Assembly (NCBI RefSeq): GCF_014212125.1
Contig: NZ_JACJVP010000002.1
Location: forward strand, 1-48,091
Direction: 5' to 3'
Origin: Cohnella nanjingensis
GTDB taxonomy: Bacteria; Bacillota; Bacilli; Paenibacillales; Paenibacillaceae
Length of the DNA stretch: 48,091 nucleotides
Shown: positions 1 through 8,620 of the stretch, piece by piece
How positions within the stretch are numbered: the stretch's first letter is position 1
Layout of the letters: each line of letters begins with the position of its first letter
Position numbers and translations under genes: made by a program
The notes under the pieces: generated by a model
The model's input: the letters and a program-made list of their open reading frames with translations, nothing else
Databases searched by the model: none
Told to the model about the DNA's origin: nothing

Positions 1-1
1 C

Positions 2-130
2 CCGCGCGACTGGCCCGCGCTGCCAGGCCTCGCCGGCTCGCGCCTGGGGCGCGGGCTCGCCCGGCTGCACCCCGACGCGCGGCGCTCGCGCCGCGGCGCC
101 ACGGATACGGCGGGCTCCGATTCCCGCTGA
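2..130 (+). CDS. C-terminal end of a probable SpoVB/MATE-like polysaccharide flippase (partial)
   Basis: An open frame enters from the left edge and stops at a TGA at 128-130. The 42 visible residues include RDWPALPGLAGSRLGRGLAR, which resembles the short RDxxxIPxxGxxLxxxLxxL tail that closes SpoVB-like polysaccharide biosynthesis proteins. A gene of that family usually precedes mazG in this synteny. No domain is inside the window, so the call rests on the tail and on position. Confidence 0.5.
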   Translation, partial: PRDWPALPGLAGSRLGRGLARLHPDARRSRRGATDTAGSDSR

Positions 131-181
131 ACCGCGCTGTCTGAAGCTTACATACGCCCGAAAACGAAAGGATGATCACGC

Positions 182-1663
182 ATGCCTCCATCCCTGACTG
201 TCGTCGGACTCGGTTCCGGCGGGGAAGACCAACTGACGCTCGGCATCTTGAAGACGCTGGAGGGCGCGCGTCTGCGCTATGCGCGCACGAGCGGCCACCC
301 GGCGATCGACGACTTGCGGGCGCGCGGGATCGCGTTCGAATCGTTCGACGCGCTGTACGAGCGCCGCGAGCAGTTCGAGCAAGTGTACGAAGACATCGCG
401 GGCACCCTGCTGCGCGCCGCGTCCGAGCACCCGGACGAGCCCGTGGTCTATGCCGTTCCCGGCCATCCGATGGTCGCCGAACGCGCCGTTCAACTGCTGC
501 GCGAACGCGCCGCCGGCGCGGGCGTAGCCTTGCGGATCCTGGGCGGCGAGAGCTTCCTGGACCAGGCGTTCGTCCGCCTCGGTTTCGACCCGATCGAGGG
601 CTTCCAACTGCTCGACGCGACCGATCTGAGACGGGAGCATCTGCGCCCGAGGTTGCATACGGTCATCGGTCAAGTGTATGATGCCTACACGGCATCCGAC
701 GCGAAGCTGACGCTCATGAGCGTCTATCCGGACGATCACGAGATCGTCGTGGGACAAGCGCTCGGCGTGCCGGGGGAAGAGCGGATTCACCGCATTCCGC
801 TGCACGAGCTGGACCGGCTCCAGGATTACGGGAATCTCACGCTGGTCTACGTGCCCGCGAGCGGCGACGAGCGGCTCAGCCGCCGTTCGTTCGAACGCCT
901 GCATGAGATCGTCGCGATTCTCCGCAGTCCCGAAGGCTGCCCTTGGGACCGCGAGCAGACGCATCAGTCGATCCGGCGCAACTTCATCGAAGAGACGTTC
1001 GAGGCCGTCGAAGCGCTCGATCTCGACGATCCGGACGGCATGAAGGAAGAGTTCGGCGACGTCCTGCTGCAGGTGCTGCTGCACAGCCAGATGGAAGAGG
1101 AAGCGGGCGCCTTCGACGTGTACGACGTATTGGCCGAGCTGAACGACAAGCTGATCTTCCGCCATCCGCACGTGTTCGGCGGCGACGATGCGTCCGATGC
1201 CGAGGAAGCGCTCCGCAATTGGGAAGCGATGAAGGCCGAGGAGAAGCGCCGCAAGGGCATTCCCGAGCGCCAGTCGCTGATGGACGGCATTCCGAAGGAT
1301 CTGCCCGCGCTGCCGCGGGCGCACAAGATTCAGAAGAAGGCGGCCGGCGTCGGCTTCGACTGGCCCGACTTGAACGGCGTATTCGACAAGATCGCGGAAG
1401 AACTGGACGAGCTGAAGACCGCCGTCTCTAGCGAATCGGCGGAGCGCCAGCGCGACGAATTGGGAGACTTGCTGTTCGCCGTCGTGAACGCTTCGCGCTT
1501 CATCAAGGCCGATCCGGAGGAGGCTCTCGCCGGGACGAACCGGAAGTTCGCAATCCGATTCCAATATATCGAAGAGCGACTACGTATAAGCGGCCGCACG
1601 TTTGACCAAACTGATTTACTAGAGATGGAAGGCTGGTGGCAAGAGGCCAAGCAGCGTTCCTGA
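182..1663 (+). CDS. mazG: MazG nucleoside triphosphate pyrophosphohydrolase with N-terminal tetrapyrrole-methylase domain (YabN type)
   Basis: The 493-residue protein has the two-part architecture of B. subtilis YabN. Residues 1 to about 220 form a tetrapyrrole (corrin/porphyrin) methylase-like domain with [11 protein letters not shown] at the N terminus and the PGHPMVAE motif near residue 95. Two MazG-type segments follow. The first, about 235-345, holds [18 protein letters not shown] and [11 protein letters not shown], giving the ExxE and ExxD metal-binding pattern. The second, about 395-480, holds EELDEL and [11 protein letters not shown]. MazG hydrolyses non-canonical or excess NTPs to NMP and pyrophosphate in the cytoplasm. 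The ATG at 182 follows a GAAAGG site. The role of the methylase-like part is not settled. Confidence 0.95.
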   Translation: MPPSLTVVGLGSGGEDQLTLGILKTLEGARLRYARTSGHPAIDDLRARGIAFESFDALYERREQFEQVYEDIAGTLLRAASEHPDEPVVYAVPGHPMVAERAVQLLRERAAGAGVALRILGGESFLDQAFVRLGFDPIEGFQLLDATDLRREHLRPRLHTVIGQVYDAYTASDAKLTLMSVYPDDHEIVVGQALGVPGEERIHRIPLHELDRLQDYGNLTLVYVPASGDERLSRRSFERLHEIVAILRSPEGCPWDREQTHQSIRRNFIEETFEAVEALDLDDPDGMKEEFGDVLLQVLLHSQMEEEAGAFDVYDVLAELNDKLIFRHPHVFGGDDASDAEEALRNWEAMKAEEKRRKGIPERQSLMDGIPKDLPALPRAHKIQKKAAGVGFDWPDLNGVFDKIAEELDELKTAVSSESAERQRDELGDLLFAVVNASRFIKADPEEALAGTNRKFAIRFQYIEERLRISGRTFDQTDLLEMEGWWQEAKQRS

Positions 1664-1859
1664 CCGGTCCGGGAGCCGCCGAATTCGGCACCGTTCAAGC
1701 ATTTTCTTGCTTTTTCGCGAAAAAAGTTTGTCCATCGTGCAGGATTTTTTTAGCAAAGGCAGAATAGTTATCATCGTGCCCTACTCACAACCACGCTTTC
1801 TAGCGCCACGGCGCAAAGAAAAAAATTTGATTCTCTATTTACGGGAGGAATATCAAACC

Positions 1860-2132
1860 ATGAACAAAACCGATCTGATCAACAACATCGCAGAAAAAAG
1901 CGGCTTGACGAAAAAAGACGTAGAATCCGTACTGAACGGCTTCCTGGGCGAAGTTACGGACGCGCTCGCTAGCGGCGACAAAGTCCAACTGATCGGCTTC
2001 GGCACGTTCGAGACCCGCAGCCGCTCCGGCCGCGTGGGCCGCAACCCGCAAACGGGCAAGTCCATCACGATCGCCGCTTCCAAAGTTCCCGCTTTCAAAG
2101 CCGGCAACAAACTGAAAGACGCCGTAAAGTAA
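1860..2132 (+). CDS. hup: HU family DNA-binding protein
   Basis: This 90-residue histone-like protein starts [11 protein letters not shown] and has the HU arm motif [10 protein letters not shown] near residues 60-69 and the GFGTFETR core. It dimerises, bends DNA and compacts the nucleoid. The frame stays open to 1707, but the ATG at 1860 is preceded by GGGAGG at 1843-1848 and gives the normal family length. It lies between mazG and rqcP, unlike in B. subtilis where hbs is elsewhere. Upstream, TTTTTCGCGAAAAA around 1711-1724 is a perfect palindrome of unknown role; no convincing promoter was identified. Confidence 0.95.
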   Translation: MNKTDLINNIAEKSGLTKKDVESVLNGFLGEVTDALASGDKVQLIGFGTFETRSRSGRVGRNPQTGKSITIAASKVPAFKAGNKLKDAVK

Positions 2133-2135
2133 TTC

Positions 2136-2417
2136 ATGCGTCTTGATAAATTTCTGAAGGTGTCGCGCCTCATCAAGCGCCGCACCGTTGCGAAGGACGT
2201 GTCCGATCAAGGGCGCGTCCTTCTCAATGGTCGGGAAGCGAAGCCGAGCGCCGACGTGAAGATCGGCGACGAGCTGGAGATCCAGTACGGGCAGCGTATT
2301 CTGACCGTCCGGGTGGAGAGGCTGGCGGAGTCGACCAAGAAGGAAGACGCGGAGGGACTGTACGCCGTGCTCAAGGAAGAGGTCCGCAAGCGAGAGGACG
2401 ACGGGCTGCTGTTGTGA
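2136..2417 (+). CDS. rqcP: RqcP (YabO), S4-domain ribosome-associated quality-control factor
   Basis: The 93-residue protein begins MRLDKFLKVSRLIKRR, the start of the S4 RNA-binding domain, with GRVLLNGREAKPS and IGDELEIQYG completing it. RqcP helps RqcH add C-terminal alanine tails to stalled nascent chains on 50S subunits. Its ATG is three bases after the hup stop, so the two are probably cotranscribed. In B. subtilis the next genes are yabP and yabQ; here a terminator and about 7 kb of accessory genes intervene. Confidence 0.93.
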   Translation: MRLDKFLKVSRLIKRRTVAKDVSDQGRVLLNGREAKPSADVKIGDELEIQYGQRILTVRVERLAESTKKEDAEGLYAVLKEEVRKREDDGLLL

Positions 2418-2460
2418 TAGCAGGAGTCCTACTCCGGCCGTAAGTTAGATTCGATAGGCA

Positions 2461-2500
2461 AAGAAGGCCTTTCCCGAATGGCGGGAAGGTCTTCTTTTGG
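2461..2500 (+). terminator. Rho-independent terminator after rqcP
   Basis: AAGAAGGCCTTTCCCG at 2461-2476 pairs with CGGGAAGGTCTTCTT at 2482-2496, with one bulge and one mismatch, and is followed by a short T run. It would end the mazG-hup-rqcP transcript. Confidence 0.75.
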
Positions 2501-2576
2501 TTAGGCGGGGCACGATTCGCAGCGGCGGGCACGGCTTTTCTAAATCCCGGTCGTCCTCTTGAATCGCTCTCCAGAT

Positions 2577-3065
2577 TTAAGGCGTCACAGGTACGCCCAT
2601 CGATTTTAAATCGTCGAAGTACCAGGTCTTGTAACCGTCTATCGGCCGATCTGTCGCCCCCTCGACCCCCGGTCCGTAATAGTCGGAAGTATATTGGTAA
2701 TCGGCCTTGTCCTTTTGCGTGCCGTAGAAGCGAATGATCATGTCCGGATACCGGCGATCGTCCTTGGCGTAATTTTTAAAGTAGGACTCTTCAATGGCGG
2801 TCTGCTGGAATTCCTGAGAAAGAATGAGCGCTTTCGTCTTCAAGAAGATTTCCTTGTCCGCCTCTCGGTCCGACTTCCGATTCAGACGGTAGTTAAACGC
2901 GACTTGGGTGGGCGCCATTTGGATTTTGAGGTCTTTAAATTCCTTATGCTCCGAACGAACCTTTTTCTTAAATTCGGTTAATTGTTGGGTTTGGACGTTC
3001 TTATGGGTCATGCAGCCGGCTAAAAGAAAGAGAAAGGCCAACAACGTTGTCGCGAATTTCCTCAC
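2577..3065 (-). CDS. Putative lipoprotein of unknown function
   Basis: The product is 162 residues, with a basic start, a hydrophobic stretch and the lipobox L15-A-G-C18, so it is probably lipid-anchored outside the membrane. The mature part is charged and hydrophilic, lysine- and tyrosine-rich, and ends KTWYFDDLKSMGVPVTP. I do not recognise a domain. The ATG at 3065 follows AAGGGGGG on the minus strand. Composition is clearly more AT-rich than the neighbouring core genes, as is the broken gene upstream of it, which suggests acquired DNA. Confidence 0.7.
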   Translation of the reverse strand: MRKFATTLLAFLFLLAGCMTHKNVQTQQLTEFKKKVRSEHKEFKDLKIQMAPTQVAFNYRLNRKSDREADKEIFLKTKALILSQEFQQTAIEESYFKNYAKDDRRYPDMIIRFYGTQKDKADYQYTSDYYGPGVEGATDRPIDGYKTWYFDDLKSMGVPVTP

Positions 3066-3086
3066 CGGGAACCCCCCTTCAAGTAC

Positions 3087-3125
3087 AAAGGATAGCGCTA
3101 TGGAGAAACCATAGAACTATCCTTT
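3087..3125. terminator. Inverted repeat between the lipoprotein gene and a broken gene; possible terminator/attenuator
   Basis: AAAGGATAG (3087-3095) pairs perfectly with CTATCCTTT (3117-3125), with an inner CTATGG/CCATAG pair. On the minus strand it sits after the stop of the broken gene and just before the lipoprotein ribosome binding site, so it could terminate the former or attenuate the latter. On the plus strand it is followed by TTTATTTTATG. Confidence 0.5.
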
Positions 3126-3139
3126 ATTTTATGCGATTT

Positions 3140-3426
3140 TTATTGGAAGTACATTACCCCGCCCTGAAGCCATCCATTGGCCATCGCGTCAAAATGGACC
3201 CGGTAATCGATGCTGCGGCGCTGACCCCAAGTGGAGACGGCAATCCAACGGTTGTCGTTTACGCGACAGGCGAGTTGATAGAGAGGCCGGCCTTCATATA
3301 ATTGGCTACATTATCCAGCGCGAAGAATGCAGAGCTTTTCACCCCGCTCAGGGTAACCCCGCGGTCCTTTGCATTGTTTAGAAAACCTTTAATGGACAGA
3401 CGAACGTGTGATCGCTTAAAATAGGG
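3140..3426 (-). pseudogene. Frameshifted, 5'-truncated gene remnant
   Basis: Two open stretches on the minus strand read as ordinary protein but lie in different frames. The first, 3426 to 3259, includes SIKGFLNNAKDRGVTLSGVK and KAGLSINSPVA before a TAA. The second, about 3262 to 3140, includes NDNRWIAVSTWGQRRSID and ends GWLQGGVMYFQ. One missing base near 3262 would join them. No start codon with a ribosome binding site is in frame, so the 5' end is also lost. The INSPVA plus STWG pattern recalls the C-terminal half of papain/C39-like peptidases, which is a weak visual guess. Confidence 0.55.
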
Positions 3427-3447
3427 TCACTTCCTGGCTATTGTCAA
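3418..3447 (-). promoter_or_regulatory. Possible sigma-A promoter on the minus strand
   Basis: TTGACA (3447-3442), 18 bases, then TATTTT (3423-3418) on the minus strand. It would transcribe the broken gene and possibly the lipoprotein gene beyond it. Confidence 0.4.
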
Positions 3448-3485
3448 CATGTACCAAATTGGACGAGAGGATTTGGTATGAATTG

Positions 3486-4634
3486 ATGGAGACGACTGCG
3501 TTACATCATGGCCAGACGGACACCGGCCCGGAGGAGACGGGCTACGATTCGGCCGCCCTGCGGCGGCTGAACGAACATTATGCGGCGTTGATCGCCGACG
3601 GGACGCTCCAAGGCGCGTCCTACCTGCTGGCGCGGGACGGCCGCATCTTCGCCCATTCGGCGATGGGCAAACGTTCCTATCGGGAAGACGGCCCCGACCT
3701 GCTGCCGGATACCATCCGCAAGACTTACTCCATCACGAAGATGGTGACCGCCGCCGCCATCCTGCAGCTGATCGACCGCGGCCAGATCTATCTTAACCAG
3801 CCGGTCAGCACCATCCTGCCCCCTTTCGATACGCCCATGCACCGCGACATTACGCTTTTCCATCTCTTGACGCACACTTCCGGCATGAGGCCGGATCCGG
3901 GCTTCCGCGAGGAGCCGCACCAGCTCCCTTGGTTCGAATGGGGGATCCGCGAGCGCCGGCGGATCGACCCTAGCACCGATTGGATCCGAATCGCCATGAG
4001 CGGACCTCTTACCGCCGAGACGGGCAAGGAATGGCAGTACTCGACGGTCGGCTACGCCCTCTTAGGCGAGGTCGTCAGCCGCGTCTCCGGCTTGTCTTAC
4101 GCGGAATATATCGAACGGGAGATCCTGATTCCGCTCGGCATGAACCGTTCCTACTTCCTGATCCCCGAGGGACTGCGGTCCGAAGTGTGCGTCACCAATC
4201 CGTGGGAAGAACGGAACCTGGACAAGATCTCTTATGAATCCGGCGAGCCGCCGACGGCCGGCAACGGCATGTACGCGAGCCTGCGGGATCTGTACCGTTT
4301 CGGCCAGATGCTGCTGAACGGAGGCGGCTTGGACGGCAAGACGATTCTGTCCCCGCGAGCAGTCGCCCTCATGACCCGCAACCACCTGTCCGGCGTCCGG
4401 ATGCAGGGCTGGGGCGCGAACGAGCGGAATTTCCGCTACGGCCTCGGCGTCTCCCTGGACGATCTGGACCTTTGCTCGCCGGGCACCTTCAGCCATGAAG
4501 GCTACGGCCGCAGCGGGCTGTACGTCGATCCGCAGGAGCGGCTCGTCTTTGCCTATCTGGCGCCGAGCCGCAGCGATTATTCGGAAGCCGCCGTCGTTGC
4601 GCCCAAGGCCATCGTCTGGTCGGGTATTCAATAG
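3486..4634 (+). CDS. Serine hydrolase, class C beta-lactamase family (first of two paralogues)
   Basis: The 382-residue protein has the penicillin-binding/class C beta-lactamase fold signatures: SITK (SxxK nucleophile motif) in KTYSITKMVTAA, the tyrosine motif in WQYSTVGYALLGEVVS, HLLTHTSGMRPDPG, and HEGYGRSG near the C terminus in place of KTG. There is no signal peptide, so it is expected in the cytoplasm and is more likely an esterase or peptidase-like hydrolase than a resistance enzyme. The frame is open to a TTG at 3441, but GAGAGG at 3465-3470 favours the ATG at 3486 (TTG 3483 is possible). It heads a tightly packed run with the next four genes. Confidence 0.85.
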   Translation: METTALHHGQTDTGPEETGYDSAALRRLNEHYAALIADGTLQGASYLLARDGRIFAHSAMGKRSYREDGPDLLPDTIRKTYSITKMVTAAAILQLIDRGQIYLNQPVSTILPPFDTPMHRDITLFHLLTHTSGMRPDPGFREEPHQLPWFEWGIRERRRIDPSTDWIRIAMSGPLTAETGKEWQYSTVGYALLGEVVSRVSGLSYAEYIEREILIPLGMNRSYFLIPEGLRSEVCVTNPWEERNLDKISYESGEPPTAGNGMYASLRDLYRFGQMLLNGGGLDGKTILSPRAVALMTRNHLSGVRMQGWGANERNFRYGLGVSLDDLDLCSPGTFSHEGYGRSGLYVDPQERLVFAYLAPSRSDYSEAAVVAPKAIVWSGIQ

Positions 4635-4646
4635 GGGGACCGGGAC

Positions 4647-5969
4647 ATGCCAATCATAGAAACGCTTAACCGGTGGACGCCGCAAGAGGCCGGATTCCGT
4701 CCGGAGGCGCTGGCCGCGTTAGACGAGCATTTCCGCAAGCTGGTCGCCGACCGCAGAATGCAATGCGGGTCCTACTTGATCGCGCGGGAAGGTCGAATCT
4801 TCGCGGAGGCGGCGTTCGGGAGCCGGACGTTCCGAGCGGGATCGGCATCCGAATCGGGGTCGGCATCCGGATCGGAATCGGCAGCCGTAGCAGAATCGTC
4901 CTCGGGAACGGACTCGTCCCCAGCAGCGGACTCGGAAGCCGCCCCGCAATCGAGTTCGGCTCCAGCTTCGGAAGACGACCTGCTTCGAACCGACTCCATC
5001 CGGCGGATCGCCTCGATCACGAAGCTGTTCGTCGCCGTGGGTATTTTTCAACTGATCGAGCAGGGCAAGCTGAACTTGCGTCAGCCGGTCTCGCATTGGA
5101 TCGAGGAGTTCAAGCATCCGAAGCATGCGGGAATCCGCGTCTGGCATCTGTTGACGCATACTTCGGGAATCTGGCCCGACCCGGGTTATTACACCGAGCC
5201 GTACCCGTTCGGTTCCTGGGACGTGCGGTTCGCCTTCGAACCCGAATCGGAGGGCCCGTTCGCCGTGAAGGACGAGGAGGCGGCGCTGAAGCTGCGCCGT
5301 TCGGCCTGGATTCGCGCGATGCTCGCGGGAAGCCCGGGCGGCGAGCCCGGCCGGGAGTGGCGTTACTCGTCGATCGGGTACTCGGTCTTGGGCGAGATCA
5401 TCAGCCGGGCTAGCGGGATGCCGTTCGAGACGTATATTCTGCGGCATATCACGGAGCCGCTAGGCATGTCGCGCACGTTCTTCGAGGTGCCGGAGGCGCT
5501 GCACGGAGAAGTATGCGTCACGATCGATTGGGACGAGCGGCGCCTTACGGACAAGCGGGATCGCACGTTCGACCCCCCGCGCGCGGGAGGCGGGCTGCAT
5601 TCGACGCTCGGGGACCTGTTCAAGTTCGGTCAGATGCTGCTGGACAACGGCGTCTACGGCGGAACGCGCATCCTCTCCCGCAAGTCCGTCGAGCGCATGA
5701 CCCGGGACCATCTCGCCGGACAAGACGTGTTCGGCTTCTGCTGGGGCGGCCGCGTCCCCGCGATGAAGCACGGGTTGGGTCCGGGCTTGACGGGGGACGA
5801 CGAGTGGTACGCGCCGGGCTCCTACGGCCATGAGGGCGCCGGCCGCAGCAAGCTGCTCCTCGATCCGAGCCGCCGCGCCGTCATCGTCTACTTCGTGCCG
5901 TCCAATCTGGATTGGGTGCCGGAGTCGCTCCTCATGACGAACAATCTGATCGGATCGGGTTGGCAATGA
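4647..5969 (+). CDS. Serine hydrolase, class C beta-lactamase family, with Ser/Ala-rich insertion (second paralogue)
   Basis: This 440-residue paralogue of the preceding protein has SITK in RIASITKLFVAV, HLLTHTSGIWPDPG, WRYSSIGYSVLGEI and HEGAGRSK. It is longer because of a low-complexity insertion at about residues 64-111, made almost only of Ser, Ala, Gly, Glu and Asp, placed before the catalytic motif. No signal peptide is visible. It starts 12 bases after its paralogue stops, and its TGA overlaps the ATG of the permease gene (ATGA at 5966-5969). That overlap implies translational coupling and a shared job with the ABC transporter. Substrate unknown. Confidence 0.85.
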   Translation: MPIIETLNRWTPQEAGFRPEALAALDEHFRKLVADRRMQCGSYLIAREGRIFAEAAFGSRTFRAGSASESGSASGSESAAVAESSSGTDSSPAADSEAAPQSSSAPASEDDLLRTDSIRRIASITKLFVAVGIFQLIEQGKLNLRQPVSHWIEEFKHPKHAGIRVWHLLTHTSGIWPDPGYYTEPYPFGSWDVRFAFEPESEGPFAVKDEEAALKLRRSAWIRAMLAGSPGGEPGREWRYSSIGYSVLGEIISRASGMPFETYILRHITEPLGMSRTFFEVPEALHGEVCVTIDWDERRLTDKRDRTFDPPRAGGGLHSTLGDLFKFGQMLLDNGVYGGTRILSRKSVERMTRDHLAGQDVFGFCWGGRVPAMKHGLGPGLTGDDEWYAPGSYGHEGAGRSKLLLDPSRRAVIVYFVPSNLDWVPESLLMTNNLIGSGWQ

Positions 5970-6784
5970 ATCCAGTCGTCCACCTATGGCAATCCGTACG
6001 CGCCATAGGGTTCGCTACCTACAAGGAATGGGCCGCCTATCGCTCCCACATGGCGGTCTCCTTGTTGGTCGGACCGGTCTACTTTCTCGTGCAATATATG
6101 ATCTGGCACGCGATCTACGAGGGCAAGGACGCGATCAACGGCTTGACGCTGGCGCAGATGCTGTCTTACTTCGGGATCGCCGCCGTCGTCAACTACTTCG
6201 CCTTCGACTTCGCCGACTGGAACTTGCAGATGCTGGTCCGGACCGGGAAGTTCGTCACCTTCGCGCTGCGTCCGATGCCGCACTGGCTGTTCGCGCTCGC
6301 GCAGAAGCTCGGACATCGGTCCTTGGGCTTCGCGATCGAATGCGTGCCCGTCTTCCTCATCTTCCTGTTCGTCTTCCGCATCGACCTGAAGCCCGCCGCC
6401 CCGGGGTGGGCGGCGATCTCCATCGCGCTCAGCTTCCTGATGAACTTCATGGTCAATTACTGCGTCGGCCTGACCGCGTTCTGGCTGGTGCGCGCGGAGG
6501 GCGTAAGGCGGGTCTTCCTGCTCCTCAAGGACATCAGCGCGGGCTTGTTCGTGCCGTTGTCCTTTTTCCCGGGATGGGCGCAGCATGTGCTGTTCTACCT
6601 TCCGTTCCAGTTCATCACCTACGTCCCGACCCGGGTATACGTCGGGAAATACGAGCTCGCGGGCATGCATCTGTCTCTGCCGGGCATCGTCGGGCTGCAA
6701 GCCGGCGCGACCGCGATCGTAGCCGGCTTGATGCTGCTCCTGTACCGCCAAGCGCTGAGACGGTTTACGGGGGTGGGCGTATGA
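5966..6784 (+). CDS. ABC-2 type transporter permease, first subunit
   Basis: The 272-residue membrane protein has about six hydrophobic segments and resembles the ABC-2 family (DUF990/ABC2_membrane_6 type) permeases that come in pairs with one ATPase. Recognisable features are the amphipathic N terminus ATYKEWAAYRSHM, a cytoplasmic loop with LVRTGKFVTFALRPMPHW, and GLFVPLSFFPGW before the last helices. The start is the ATG at 5966, inside the stop of the upstream hydrolase; the frame extends to 5912 but without a better start. Its own stop overlaps the next ATG, again ATGA. Confidence 0.88.
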   Translation: MNPVVHLWQSVRAIGFATYKEWAAYRSHMAVSLLVGPVYFLVQYMIWHAIYEGKDAINGLTLAQMLSYFGIAAVVNYFAFDFADWNLQMLVRTGKFVTFALRPMPHWLFALAQKLGHRSLGFAIECVPVFLIFLFVFRIDLKPAAPGWAAISIALSFLMNFMVNYCVGLTAFWLVRAEGVRRVFLLLKDISAGLFVPLSFFPGWAQHVLFYLPFQFITYVPTRVYVGKYELAGMHLSLPGIVGLQAGATAIVAGLMLLLYRQALRRFTGVGV

Positions 6785-7563
6785 TCGGCGTGCTCGCCTG
6801 CATCGGCGTCGTGCTGCGAACGAAGCTGGCCGCGCAGATGGCTTACCGGAGCCACTTTGTCCTGAGCGTCCTGCTGCTCATCGTCGGCGATCTGATCGTG
6901 CCGATGATCACCGTGCTGGTCTATCGGTCCGGCGCATCGCTGCCGGGATGGACGCTGCACGAGGCGCTGCTGGTGCAGGGCATATTCGGCTTGGCGAAGG
7001 GGATCGCCTTCCCGCTCTTCTTCGGGATGGTCGGCGCCACGCTCTCTCAGGTGCGGGAGGGCACCTTCGACCTGCTGCTGCTGAAGCCCCGCCCCACCTT
7101 GTTCATGACGATGCTGAGCGGCATCGATCCGGACGACTTCGGCCGTCTGGTCAGCGGGGGCGTCTTGTTCGGCTACGCGATCTCGGGCATCCCGTCGCCG
7201 AGTCCGGTTCAGTGGCTGCTGTTCGCGGCCTGGTTCCTGGCGTCGCTGGCGGTTCTGTTCGCCTTCTCGCTGCTGCTGTCGGGTCTGCTGTTCCGTTGGG
7301 TAGGGAGCAGCCGGGTCTACGATATTTTCGACTCGGTGACGAGCTTCGGGATGTATCCCGGCACTATCTACGCCAAGTCGTTCCAACAGCTGCTCACCTA
7401 TGTCATCCCGGTCGGTCTGATCGCGTTCGTGCCGGCTTCCACGCTGCTCGGCCGCGCGGGCGGGGGATATGCGTGGGCTGCGGCGTCGGCGGCATTATTC
7501 CTGTCGGTTGGGGTCTTCTACTGGCATCGGATGCTGCGGGGCTATACGAGCGCCGGAGGCTAA
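6781..7563 (+). CDS. ABC-2 type transporter permease, second subunit
   Basis: A 260-residue membrane protein with about six transmembrane helices, homologous in plan to the preceding permease: TKLAAQMAYRSHF at the N terminus, REGTFDLLLLKPRPTLFM in the cytoplasmic loop, and a final GVFYWHRMLRGYTSAGG. It probably forms a heterodimeric channel with its neighbour. The ATG at 6781 overlaps the previous stop, which fixes the start although the frame is open far upstream. Confidence 0.88.
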   Translation: MIGVLACIGVVLRTKLAAQMAYRSHFVLSVLLLIVGDLIVPMITVLVYRSGASLPGWTLHEALLVQGIFGLAKGIAFPLFFGMVGATLSQVREGTFDLLLLKPRPTLFMTMLSGIDPDDFGRLVSGGVLFGYAISGIPSPSPVQWLLFAAWFLASLAVLFAFSLLLSGLLFRWVGSSRVYDIFDSVTSFGMYPGTIYAKSFQQLLTYVIPVGLIAFVPASTLLGRAGGGYAWAAASAALFLSVGVFYWHRMLRGYTSAGG

Positions 7564-7586
7564 TCCGGAAGGGAGGAACGCAAGCC

Positions 7587-8600
7587 ATGATCGAAGTGAG
7601 CCGTCTCACCAAATGCTATATGACGCATGAACGCGGACATACGCTGCGCGAGATCGCGGCGAATCTGATCCGCAGGCCGGTCCGGGAGGTCCGCGCCGTA
7701 GACGGGATCTCGTTCTCCGTCGACCGGGGAGAGATCGTCGCCTTCCTGGGTCCGAACGGCGCCGGCAAGTCGACGACGCTGAAGATGCTGACCGGCGTGC
7801 TTCATCCGACCTCGGGAGAGGCGAGCGTCATGGGCATGGTGCCTTGGAGACAGCGCAGCGCCTACGTGAAACGCATCGGCGCCGTGTTCGGGCAGAAGTC
7901 CCAGTTGCTCTGGGACATCCCGCCGATCGACGCATTCTATATGAACAAAGCCATCTACGGCGTCCCGGAGCCGGCCTACCGCCGAACGCTCGACCAACTG
8001 GTCGAGCTCCTGGACGTAGGAGAACTCATCCGCAAGCCGACCCGGCAGCTCTCGCTGGGCGAGCGCATGAAGTGCGAGTTCATCATGGCGATGCTGCATC
8101 AGCCGGATCTCGTGTTCCTGGACGAACCGACGATCGGTCTCGACATGATCGCCAAGGAGCGGATCCGCGGCTTCATCGCCGACATGAACCGCCAGGGCGT
8201 CACCTTTATCCTGACGACGCATGATCTGGACGACGTAGAGGCGCTGGCGCGGCGAGCGATCGTCATCAACCGCGGCGAGATCGTCTTCGACGACGAGCTG
8301 CATGTCCTGCGCAGCCGTTTAGGCGGCCGCAAGGCCATCCGCGTCACGACCGAGACGCCCCTCCCCGATTCGCCGCTGCCCGGCGTCGAGATCGTCCGGC
8401 GTACGCACGCGCTGGAGGCCGACATCGAGATCGATACCGCGGTCCTCCCGCTCAAGCGGCTCATCGGCGAGCTGAACGACCGGTACGGCATTCACGATAT
8501 GTCCATCGAGCCGCTGTCGATCGAGACGGTGATCAAGGAATTGTATCTCGGACCGGTCGAACAGGAGTCGGCCGCTTCGACTGCGGGGCGCAGCGAATAA
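7587..8600 (+). CDS. ABC transporter ATP-binding protein (NatA/exporter type)
   Basis: The 337-residue ATPase has Walker A GPNGAGKST, Q-loop FGQKSQLLWDIP, a variant signature LSLGERMK in place of LSGGQ, Walker B LVFLDEPTIGLD and switch H in LTTHDLDD. The N-terminal LREIAANLIRRPVREVRAVD insertion is typical of ATPases paired with the DUF990-type permeases, some of which export toxic cations or drugs. GGGAGG at 7571-7576 precedes the ATG at 7587. It completes an exporter with the two upstream permeases; the substrate cannot be inferred. Confidence 0.92.
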   Translation: MIEVSRLTKCYMTHERGHTLREIAANLIRRPVREVRAVDGISFSVDRGEIVAFLGPNGAGKSTTLKMLTGVLHPTSGEASVMGMVPWRQRSAYVKRIGAVFGQKSQLLWDIPPIDAFYMNKAIYGVPEPAYRRTLDQLVELLDVGELIRKPTRQLSLGERMKCEFIMAMLHQPDLVFLDEPTIGLDMIAKERIRGFIADMNRQGVTFILTTHDLDDVEALARRAIVINRGEIVFDDELHVLRSRLGGRKAIRVTTETPLPDSPLPGVEIVRRTHALEADIEIDTAVLPLKRLIGELNDRYGIHDMSIEPLSIETVIKELYLGPVEQESAASTAGRSE

Positions 8601-8620
8601 GAGACAGGCAAGAGGGGATC

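Noticed and set aside
3047..3301. Plus-strand open frame of 84 codons
   Set aside because: It crosses the lipoprotein promoter and a hairpin, and the minus strand of the same DNA reads as a broken protein-coding gene.
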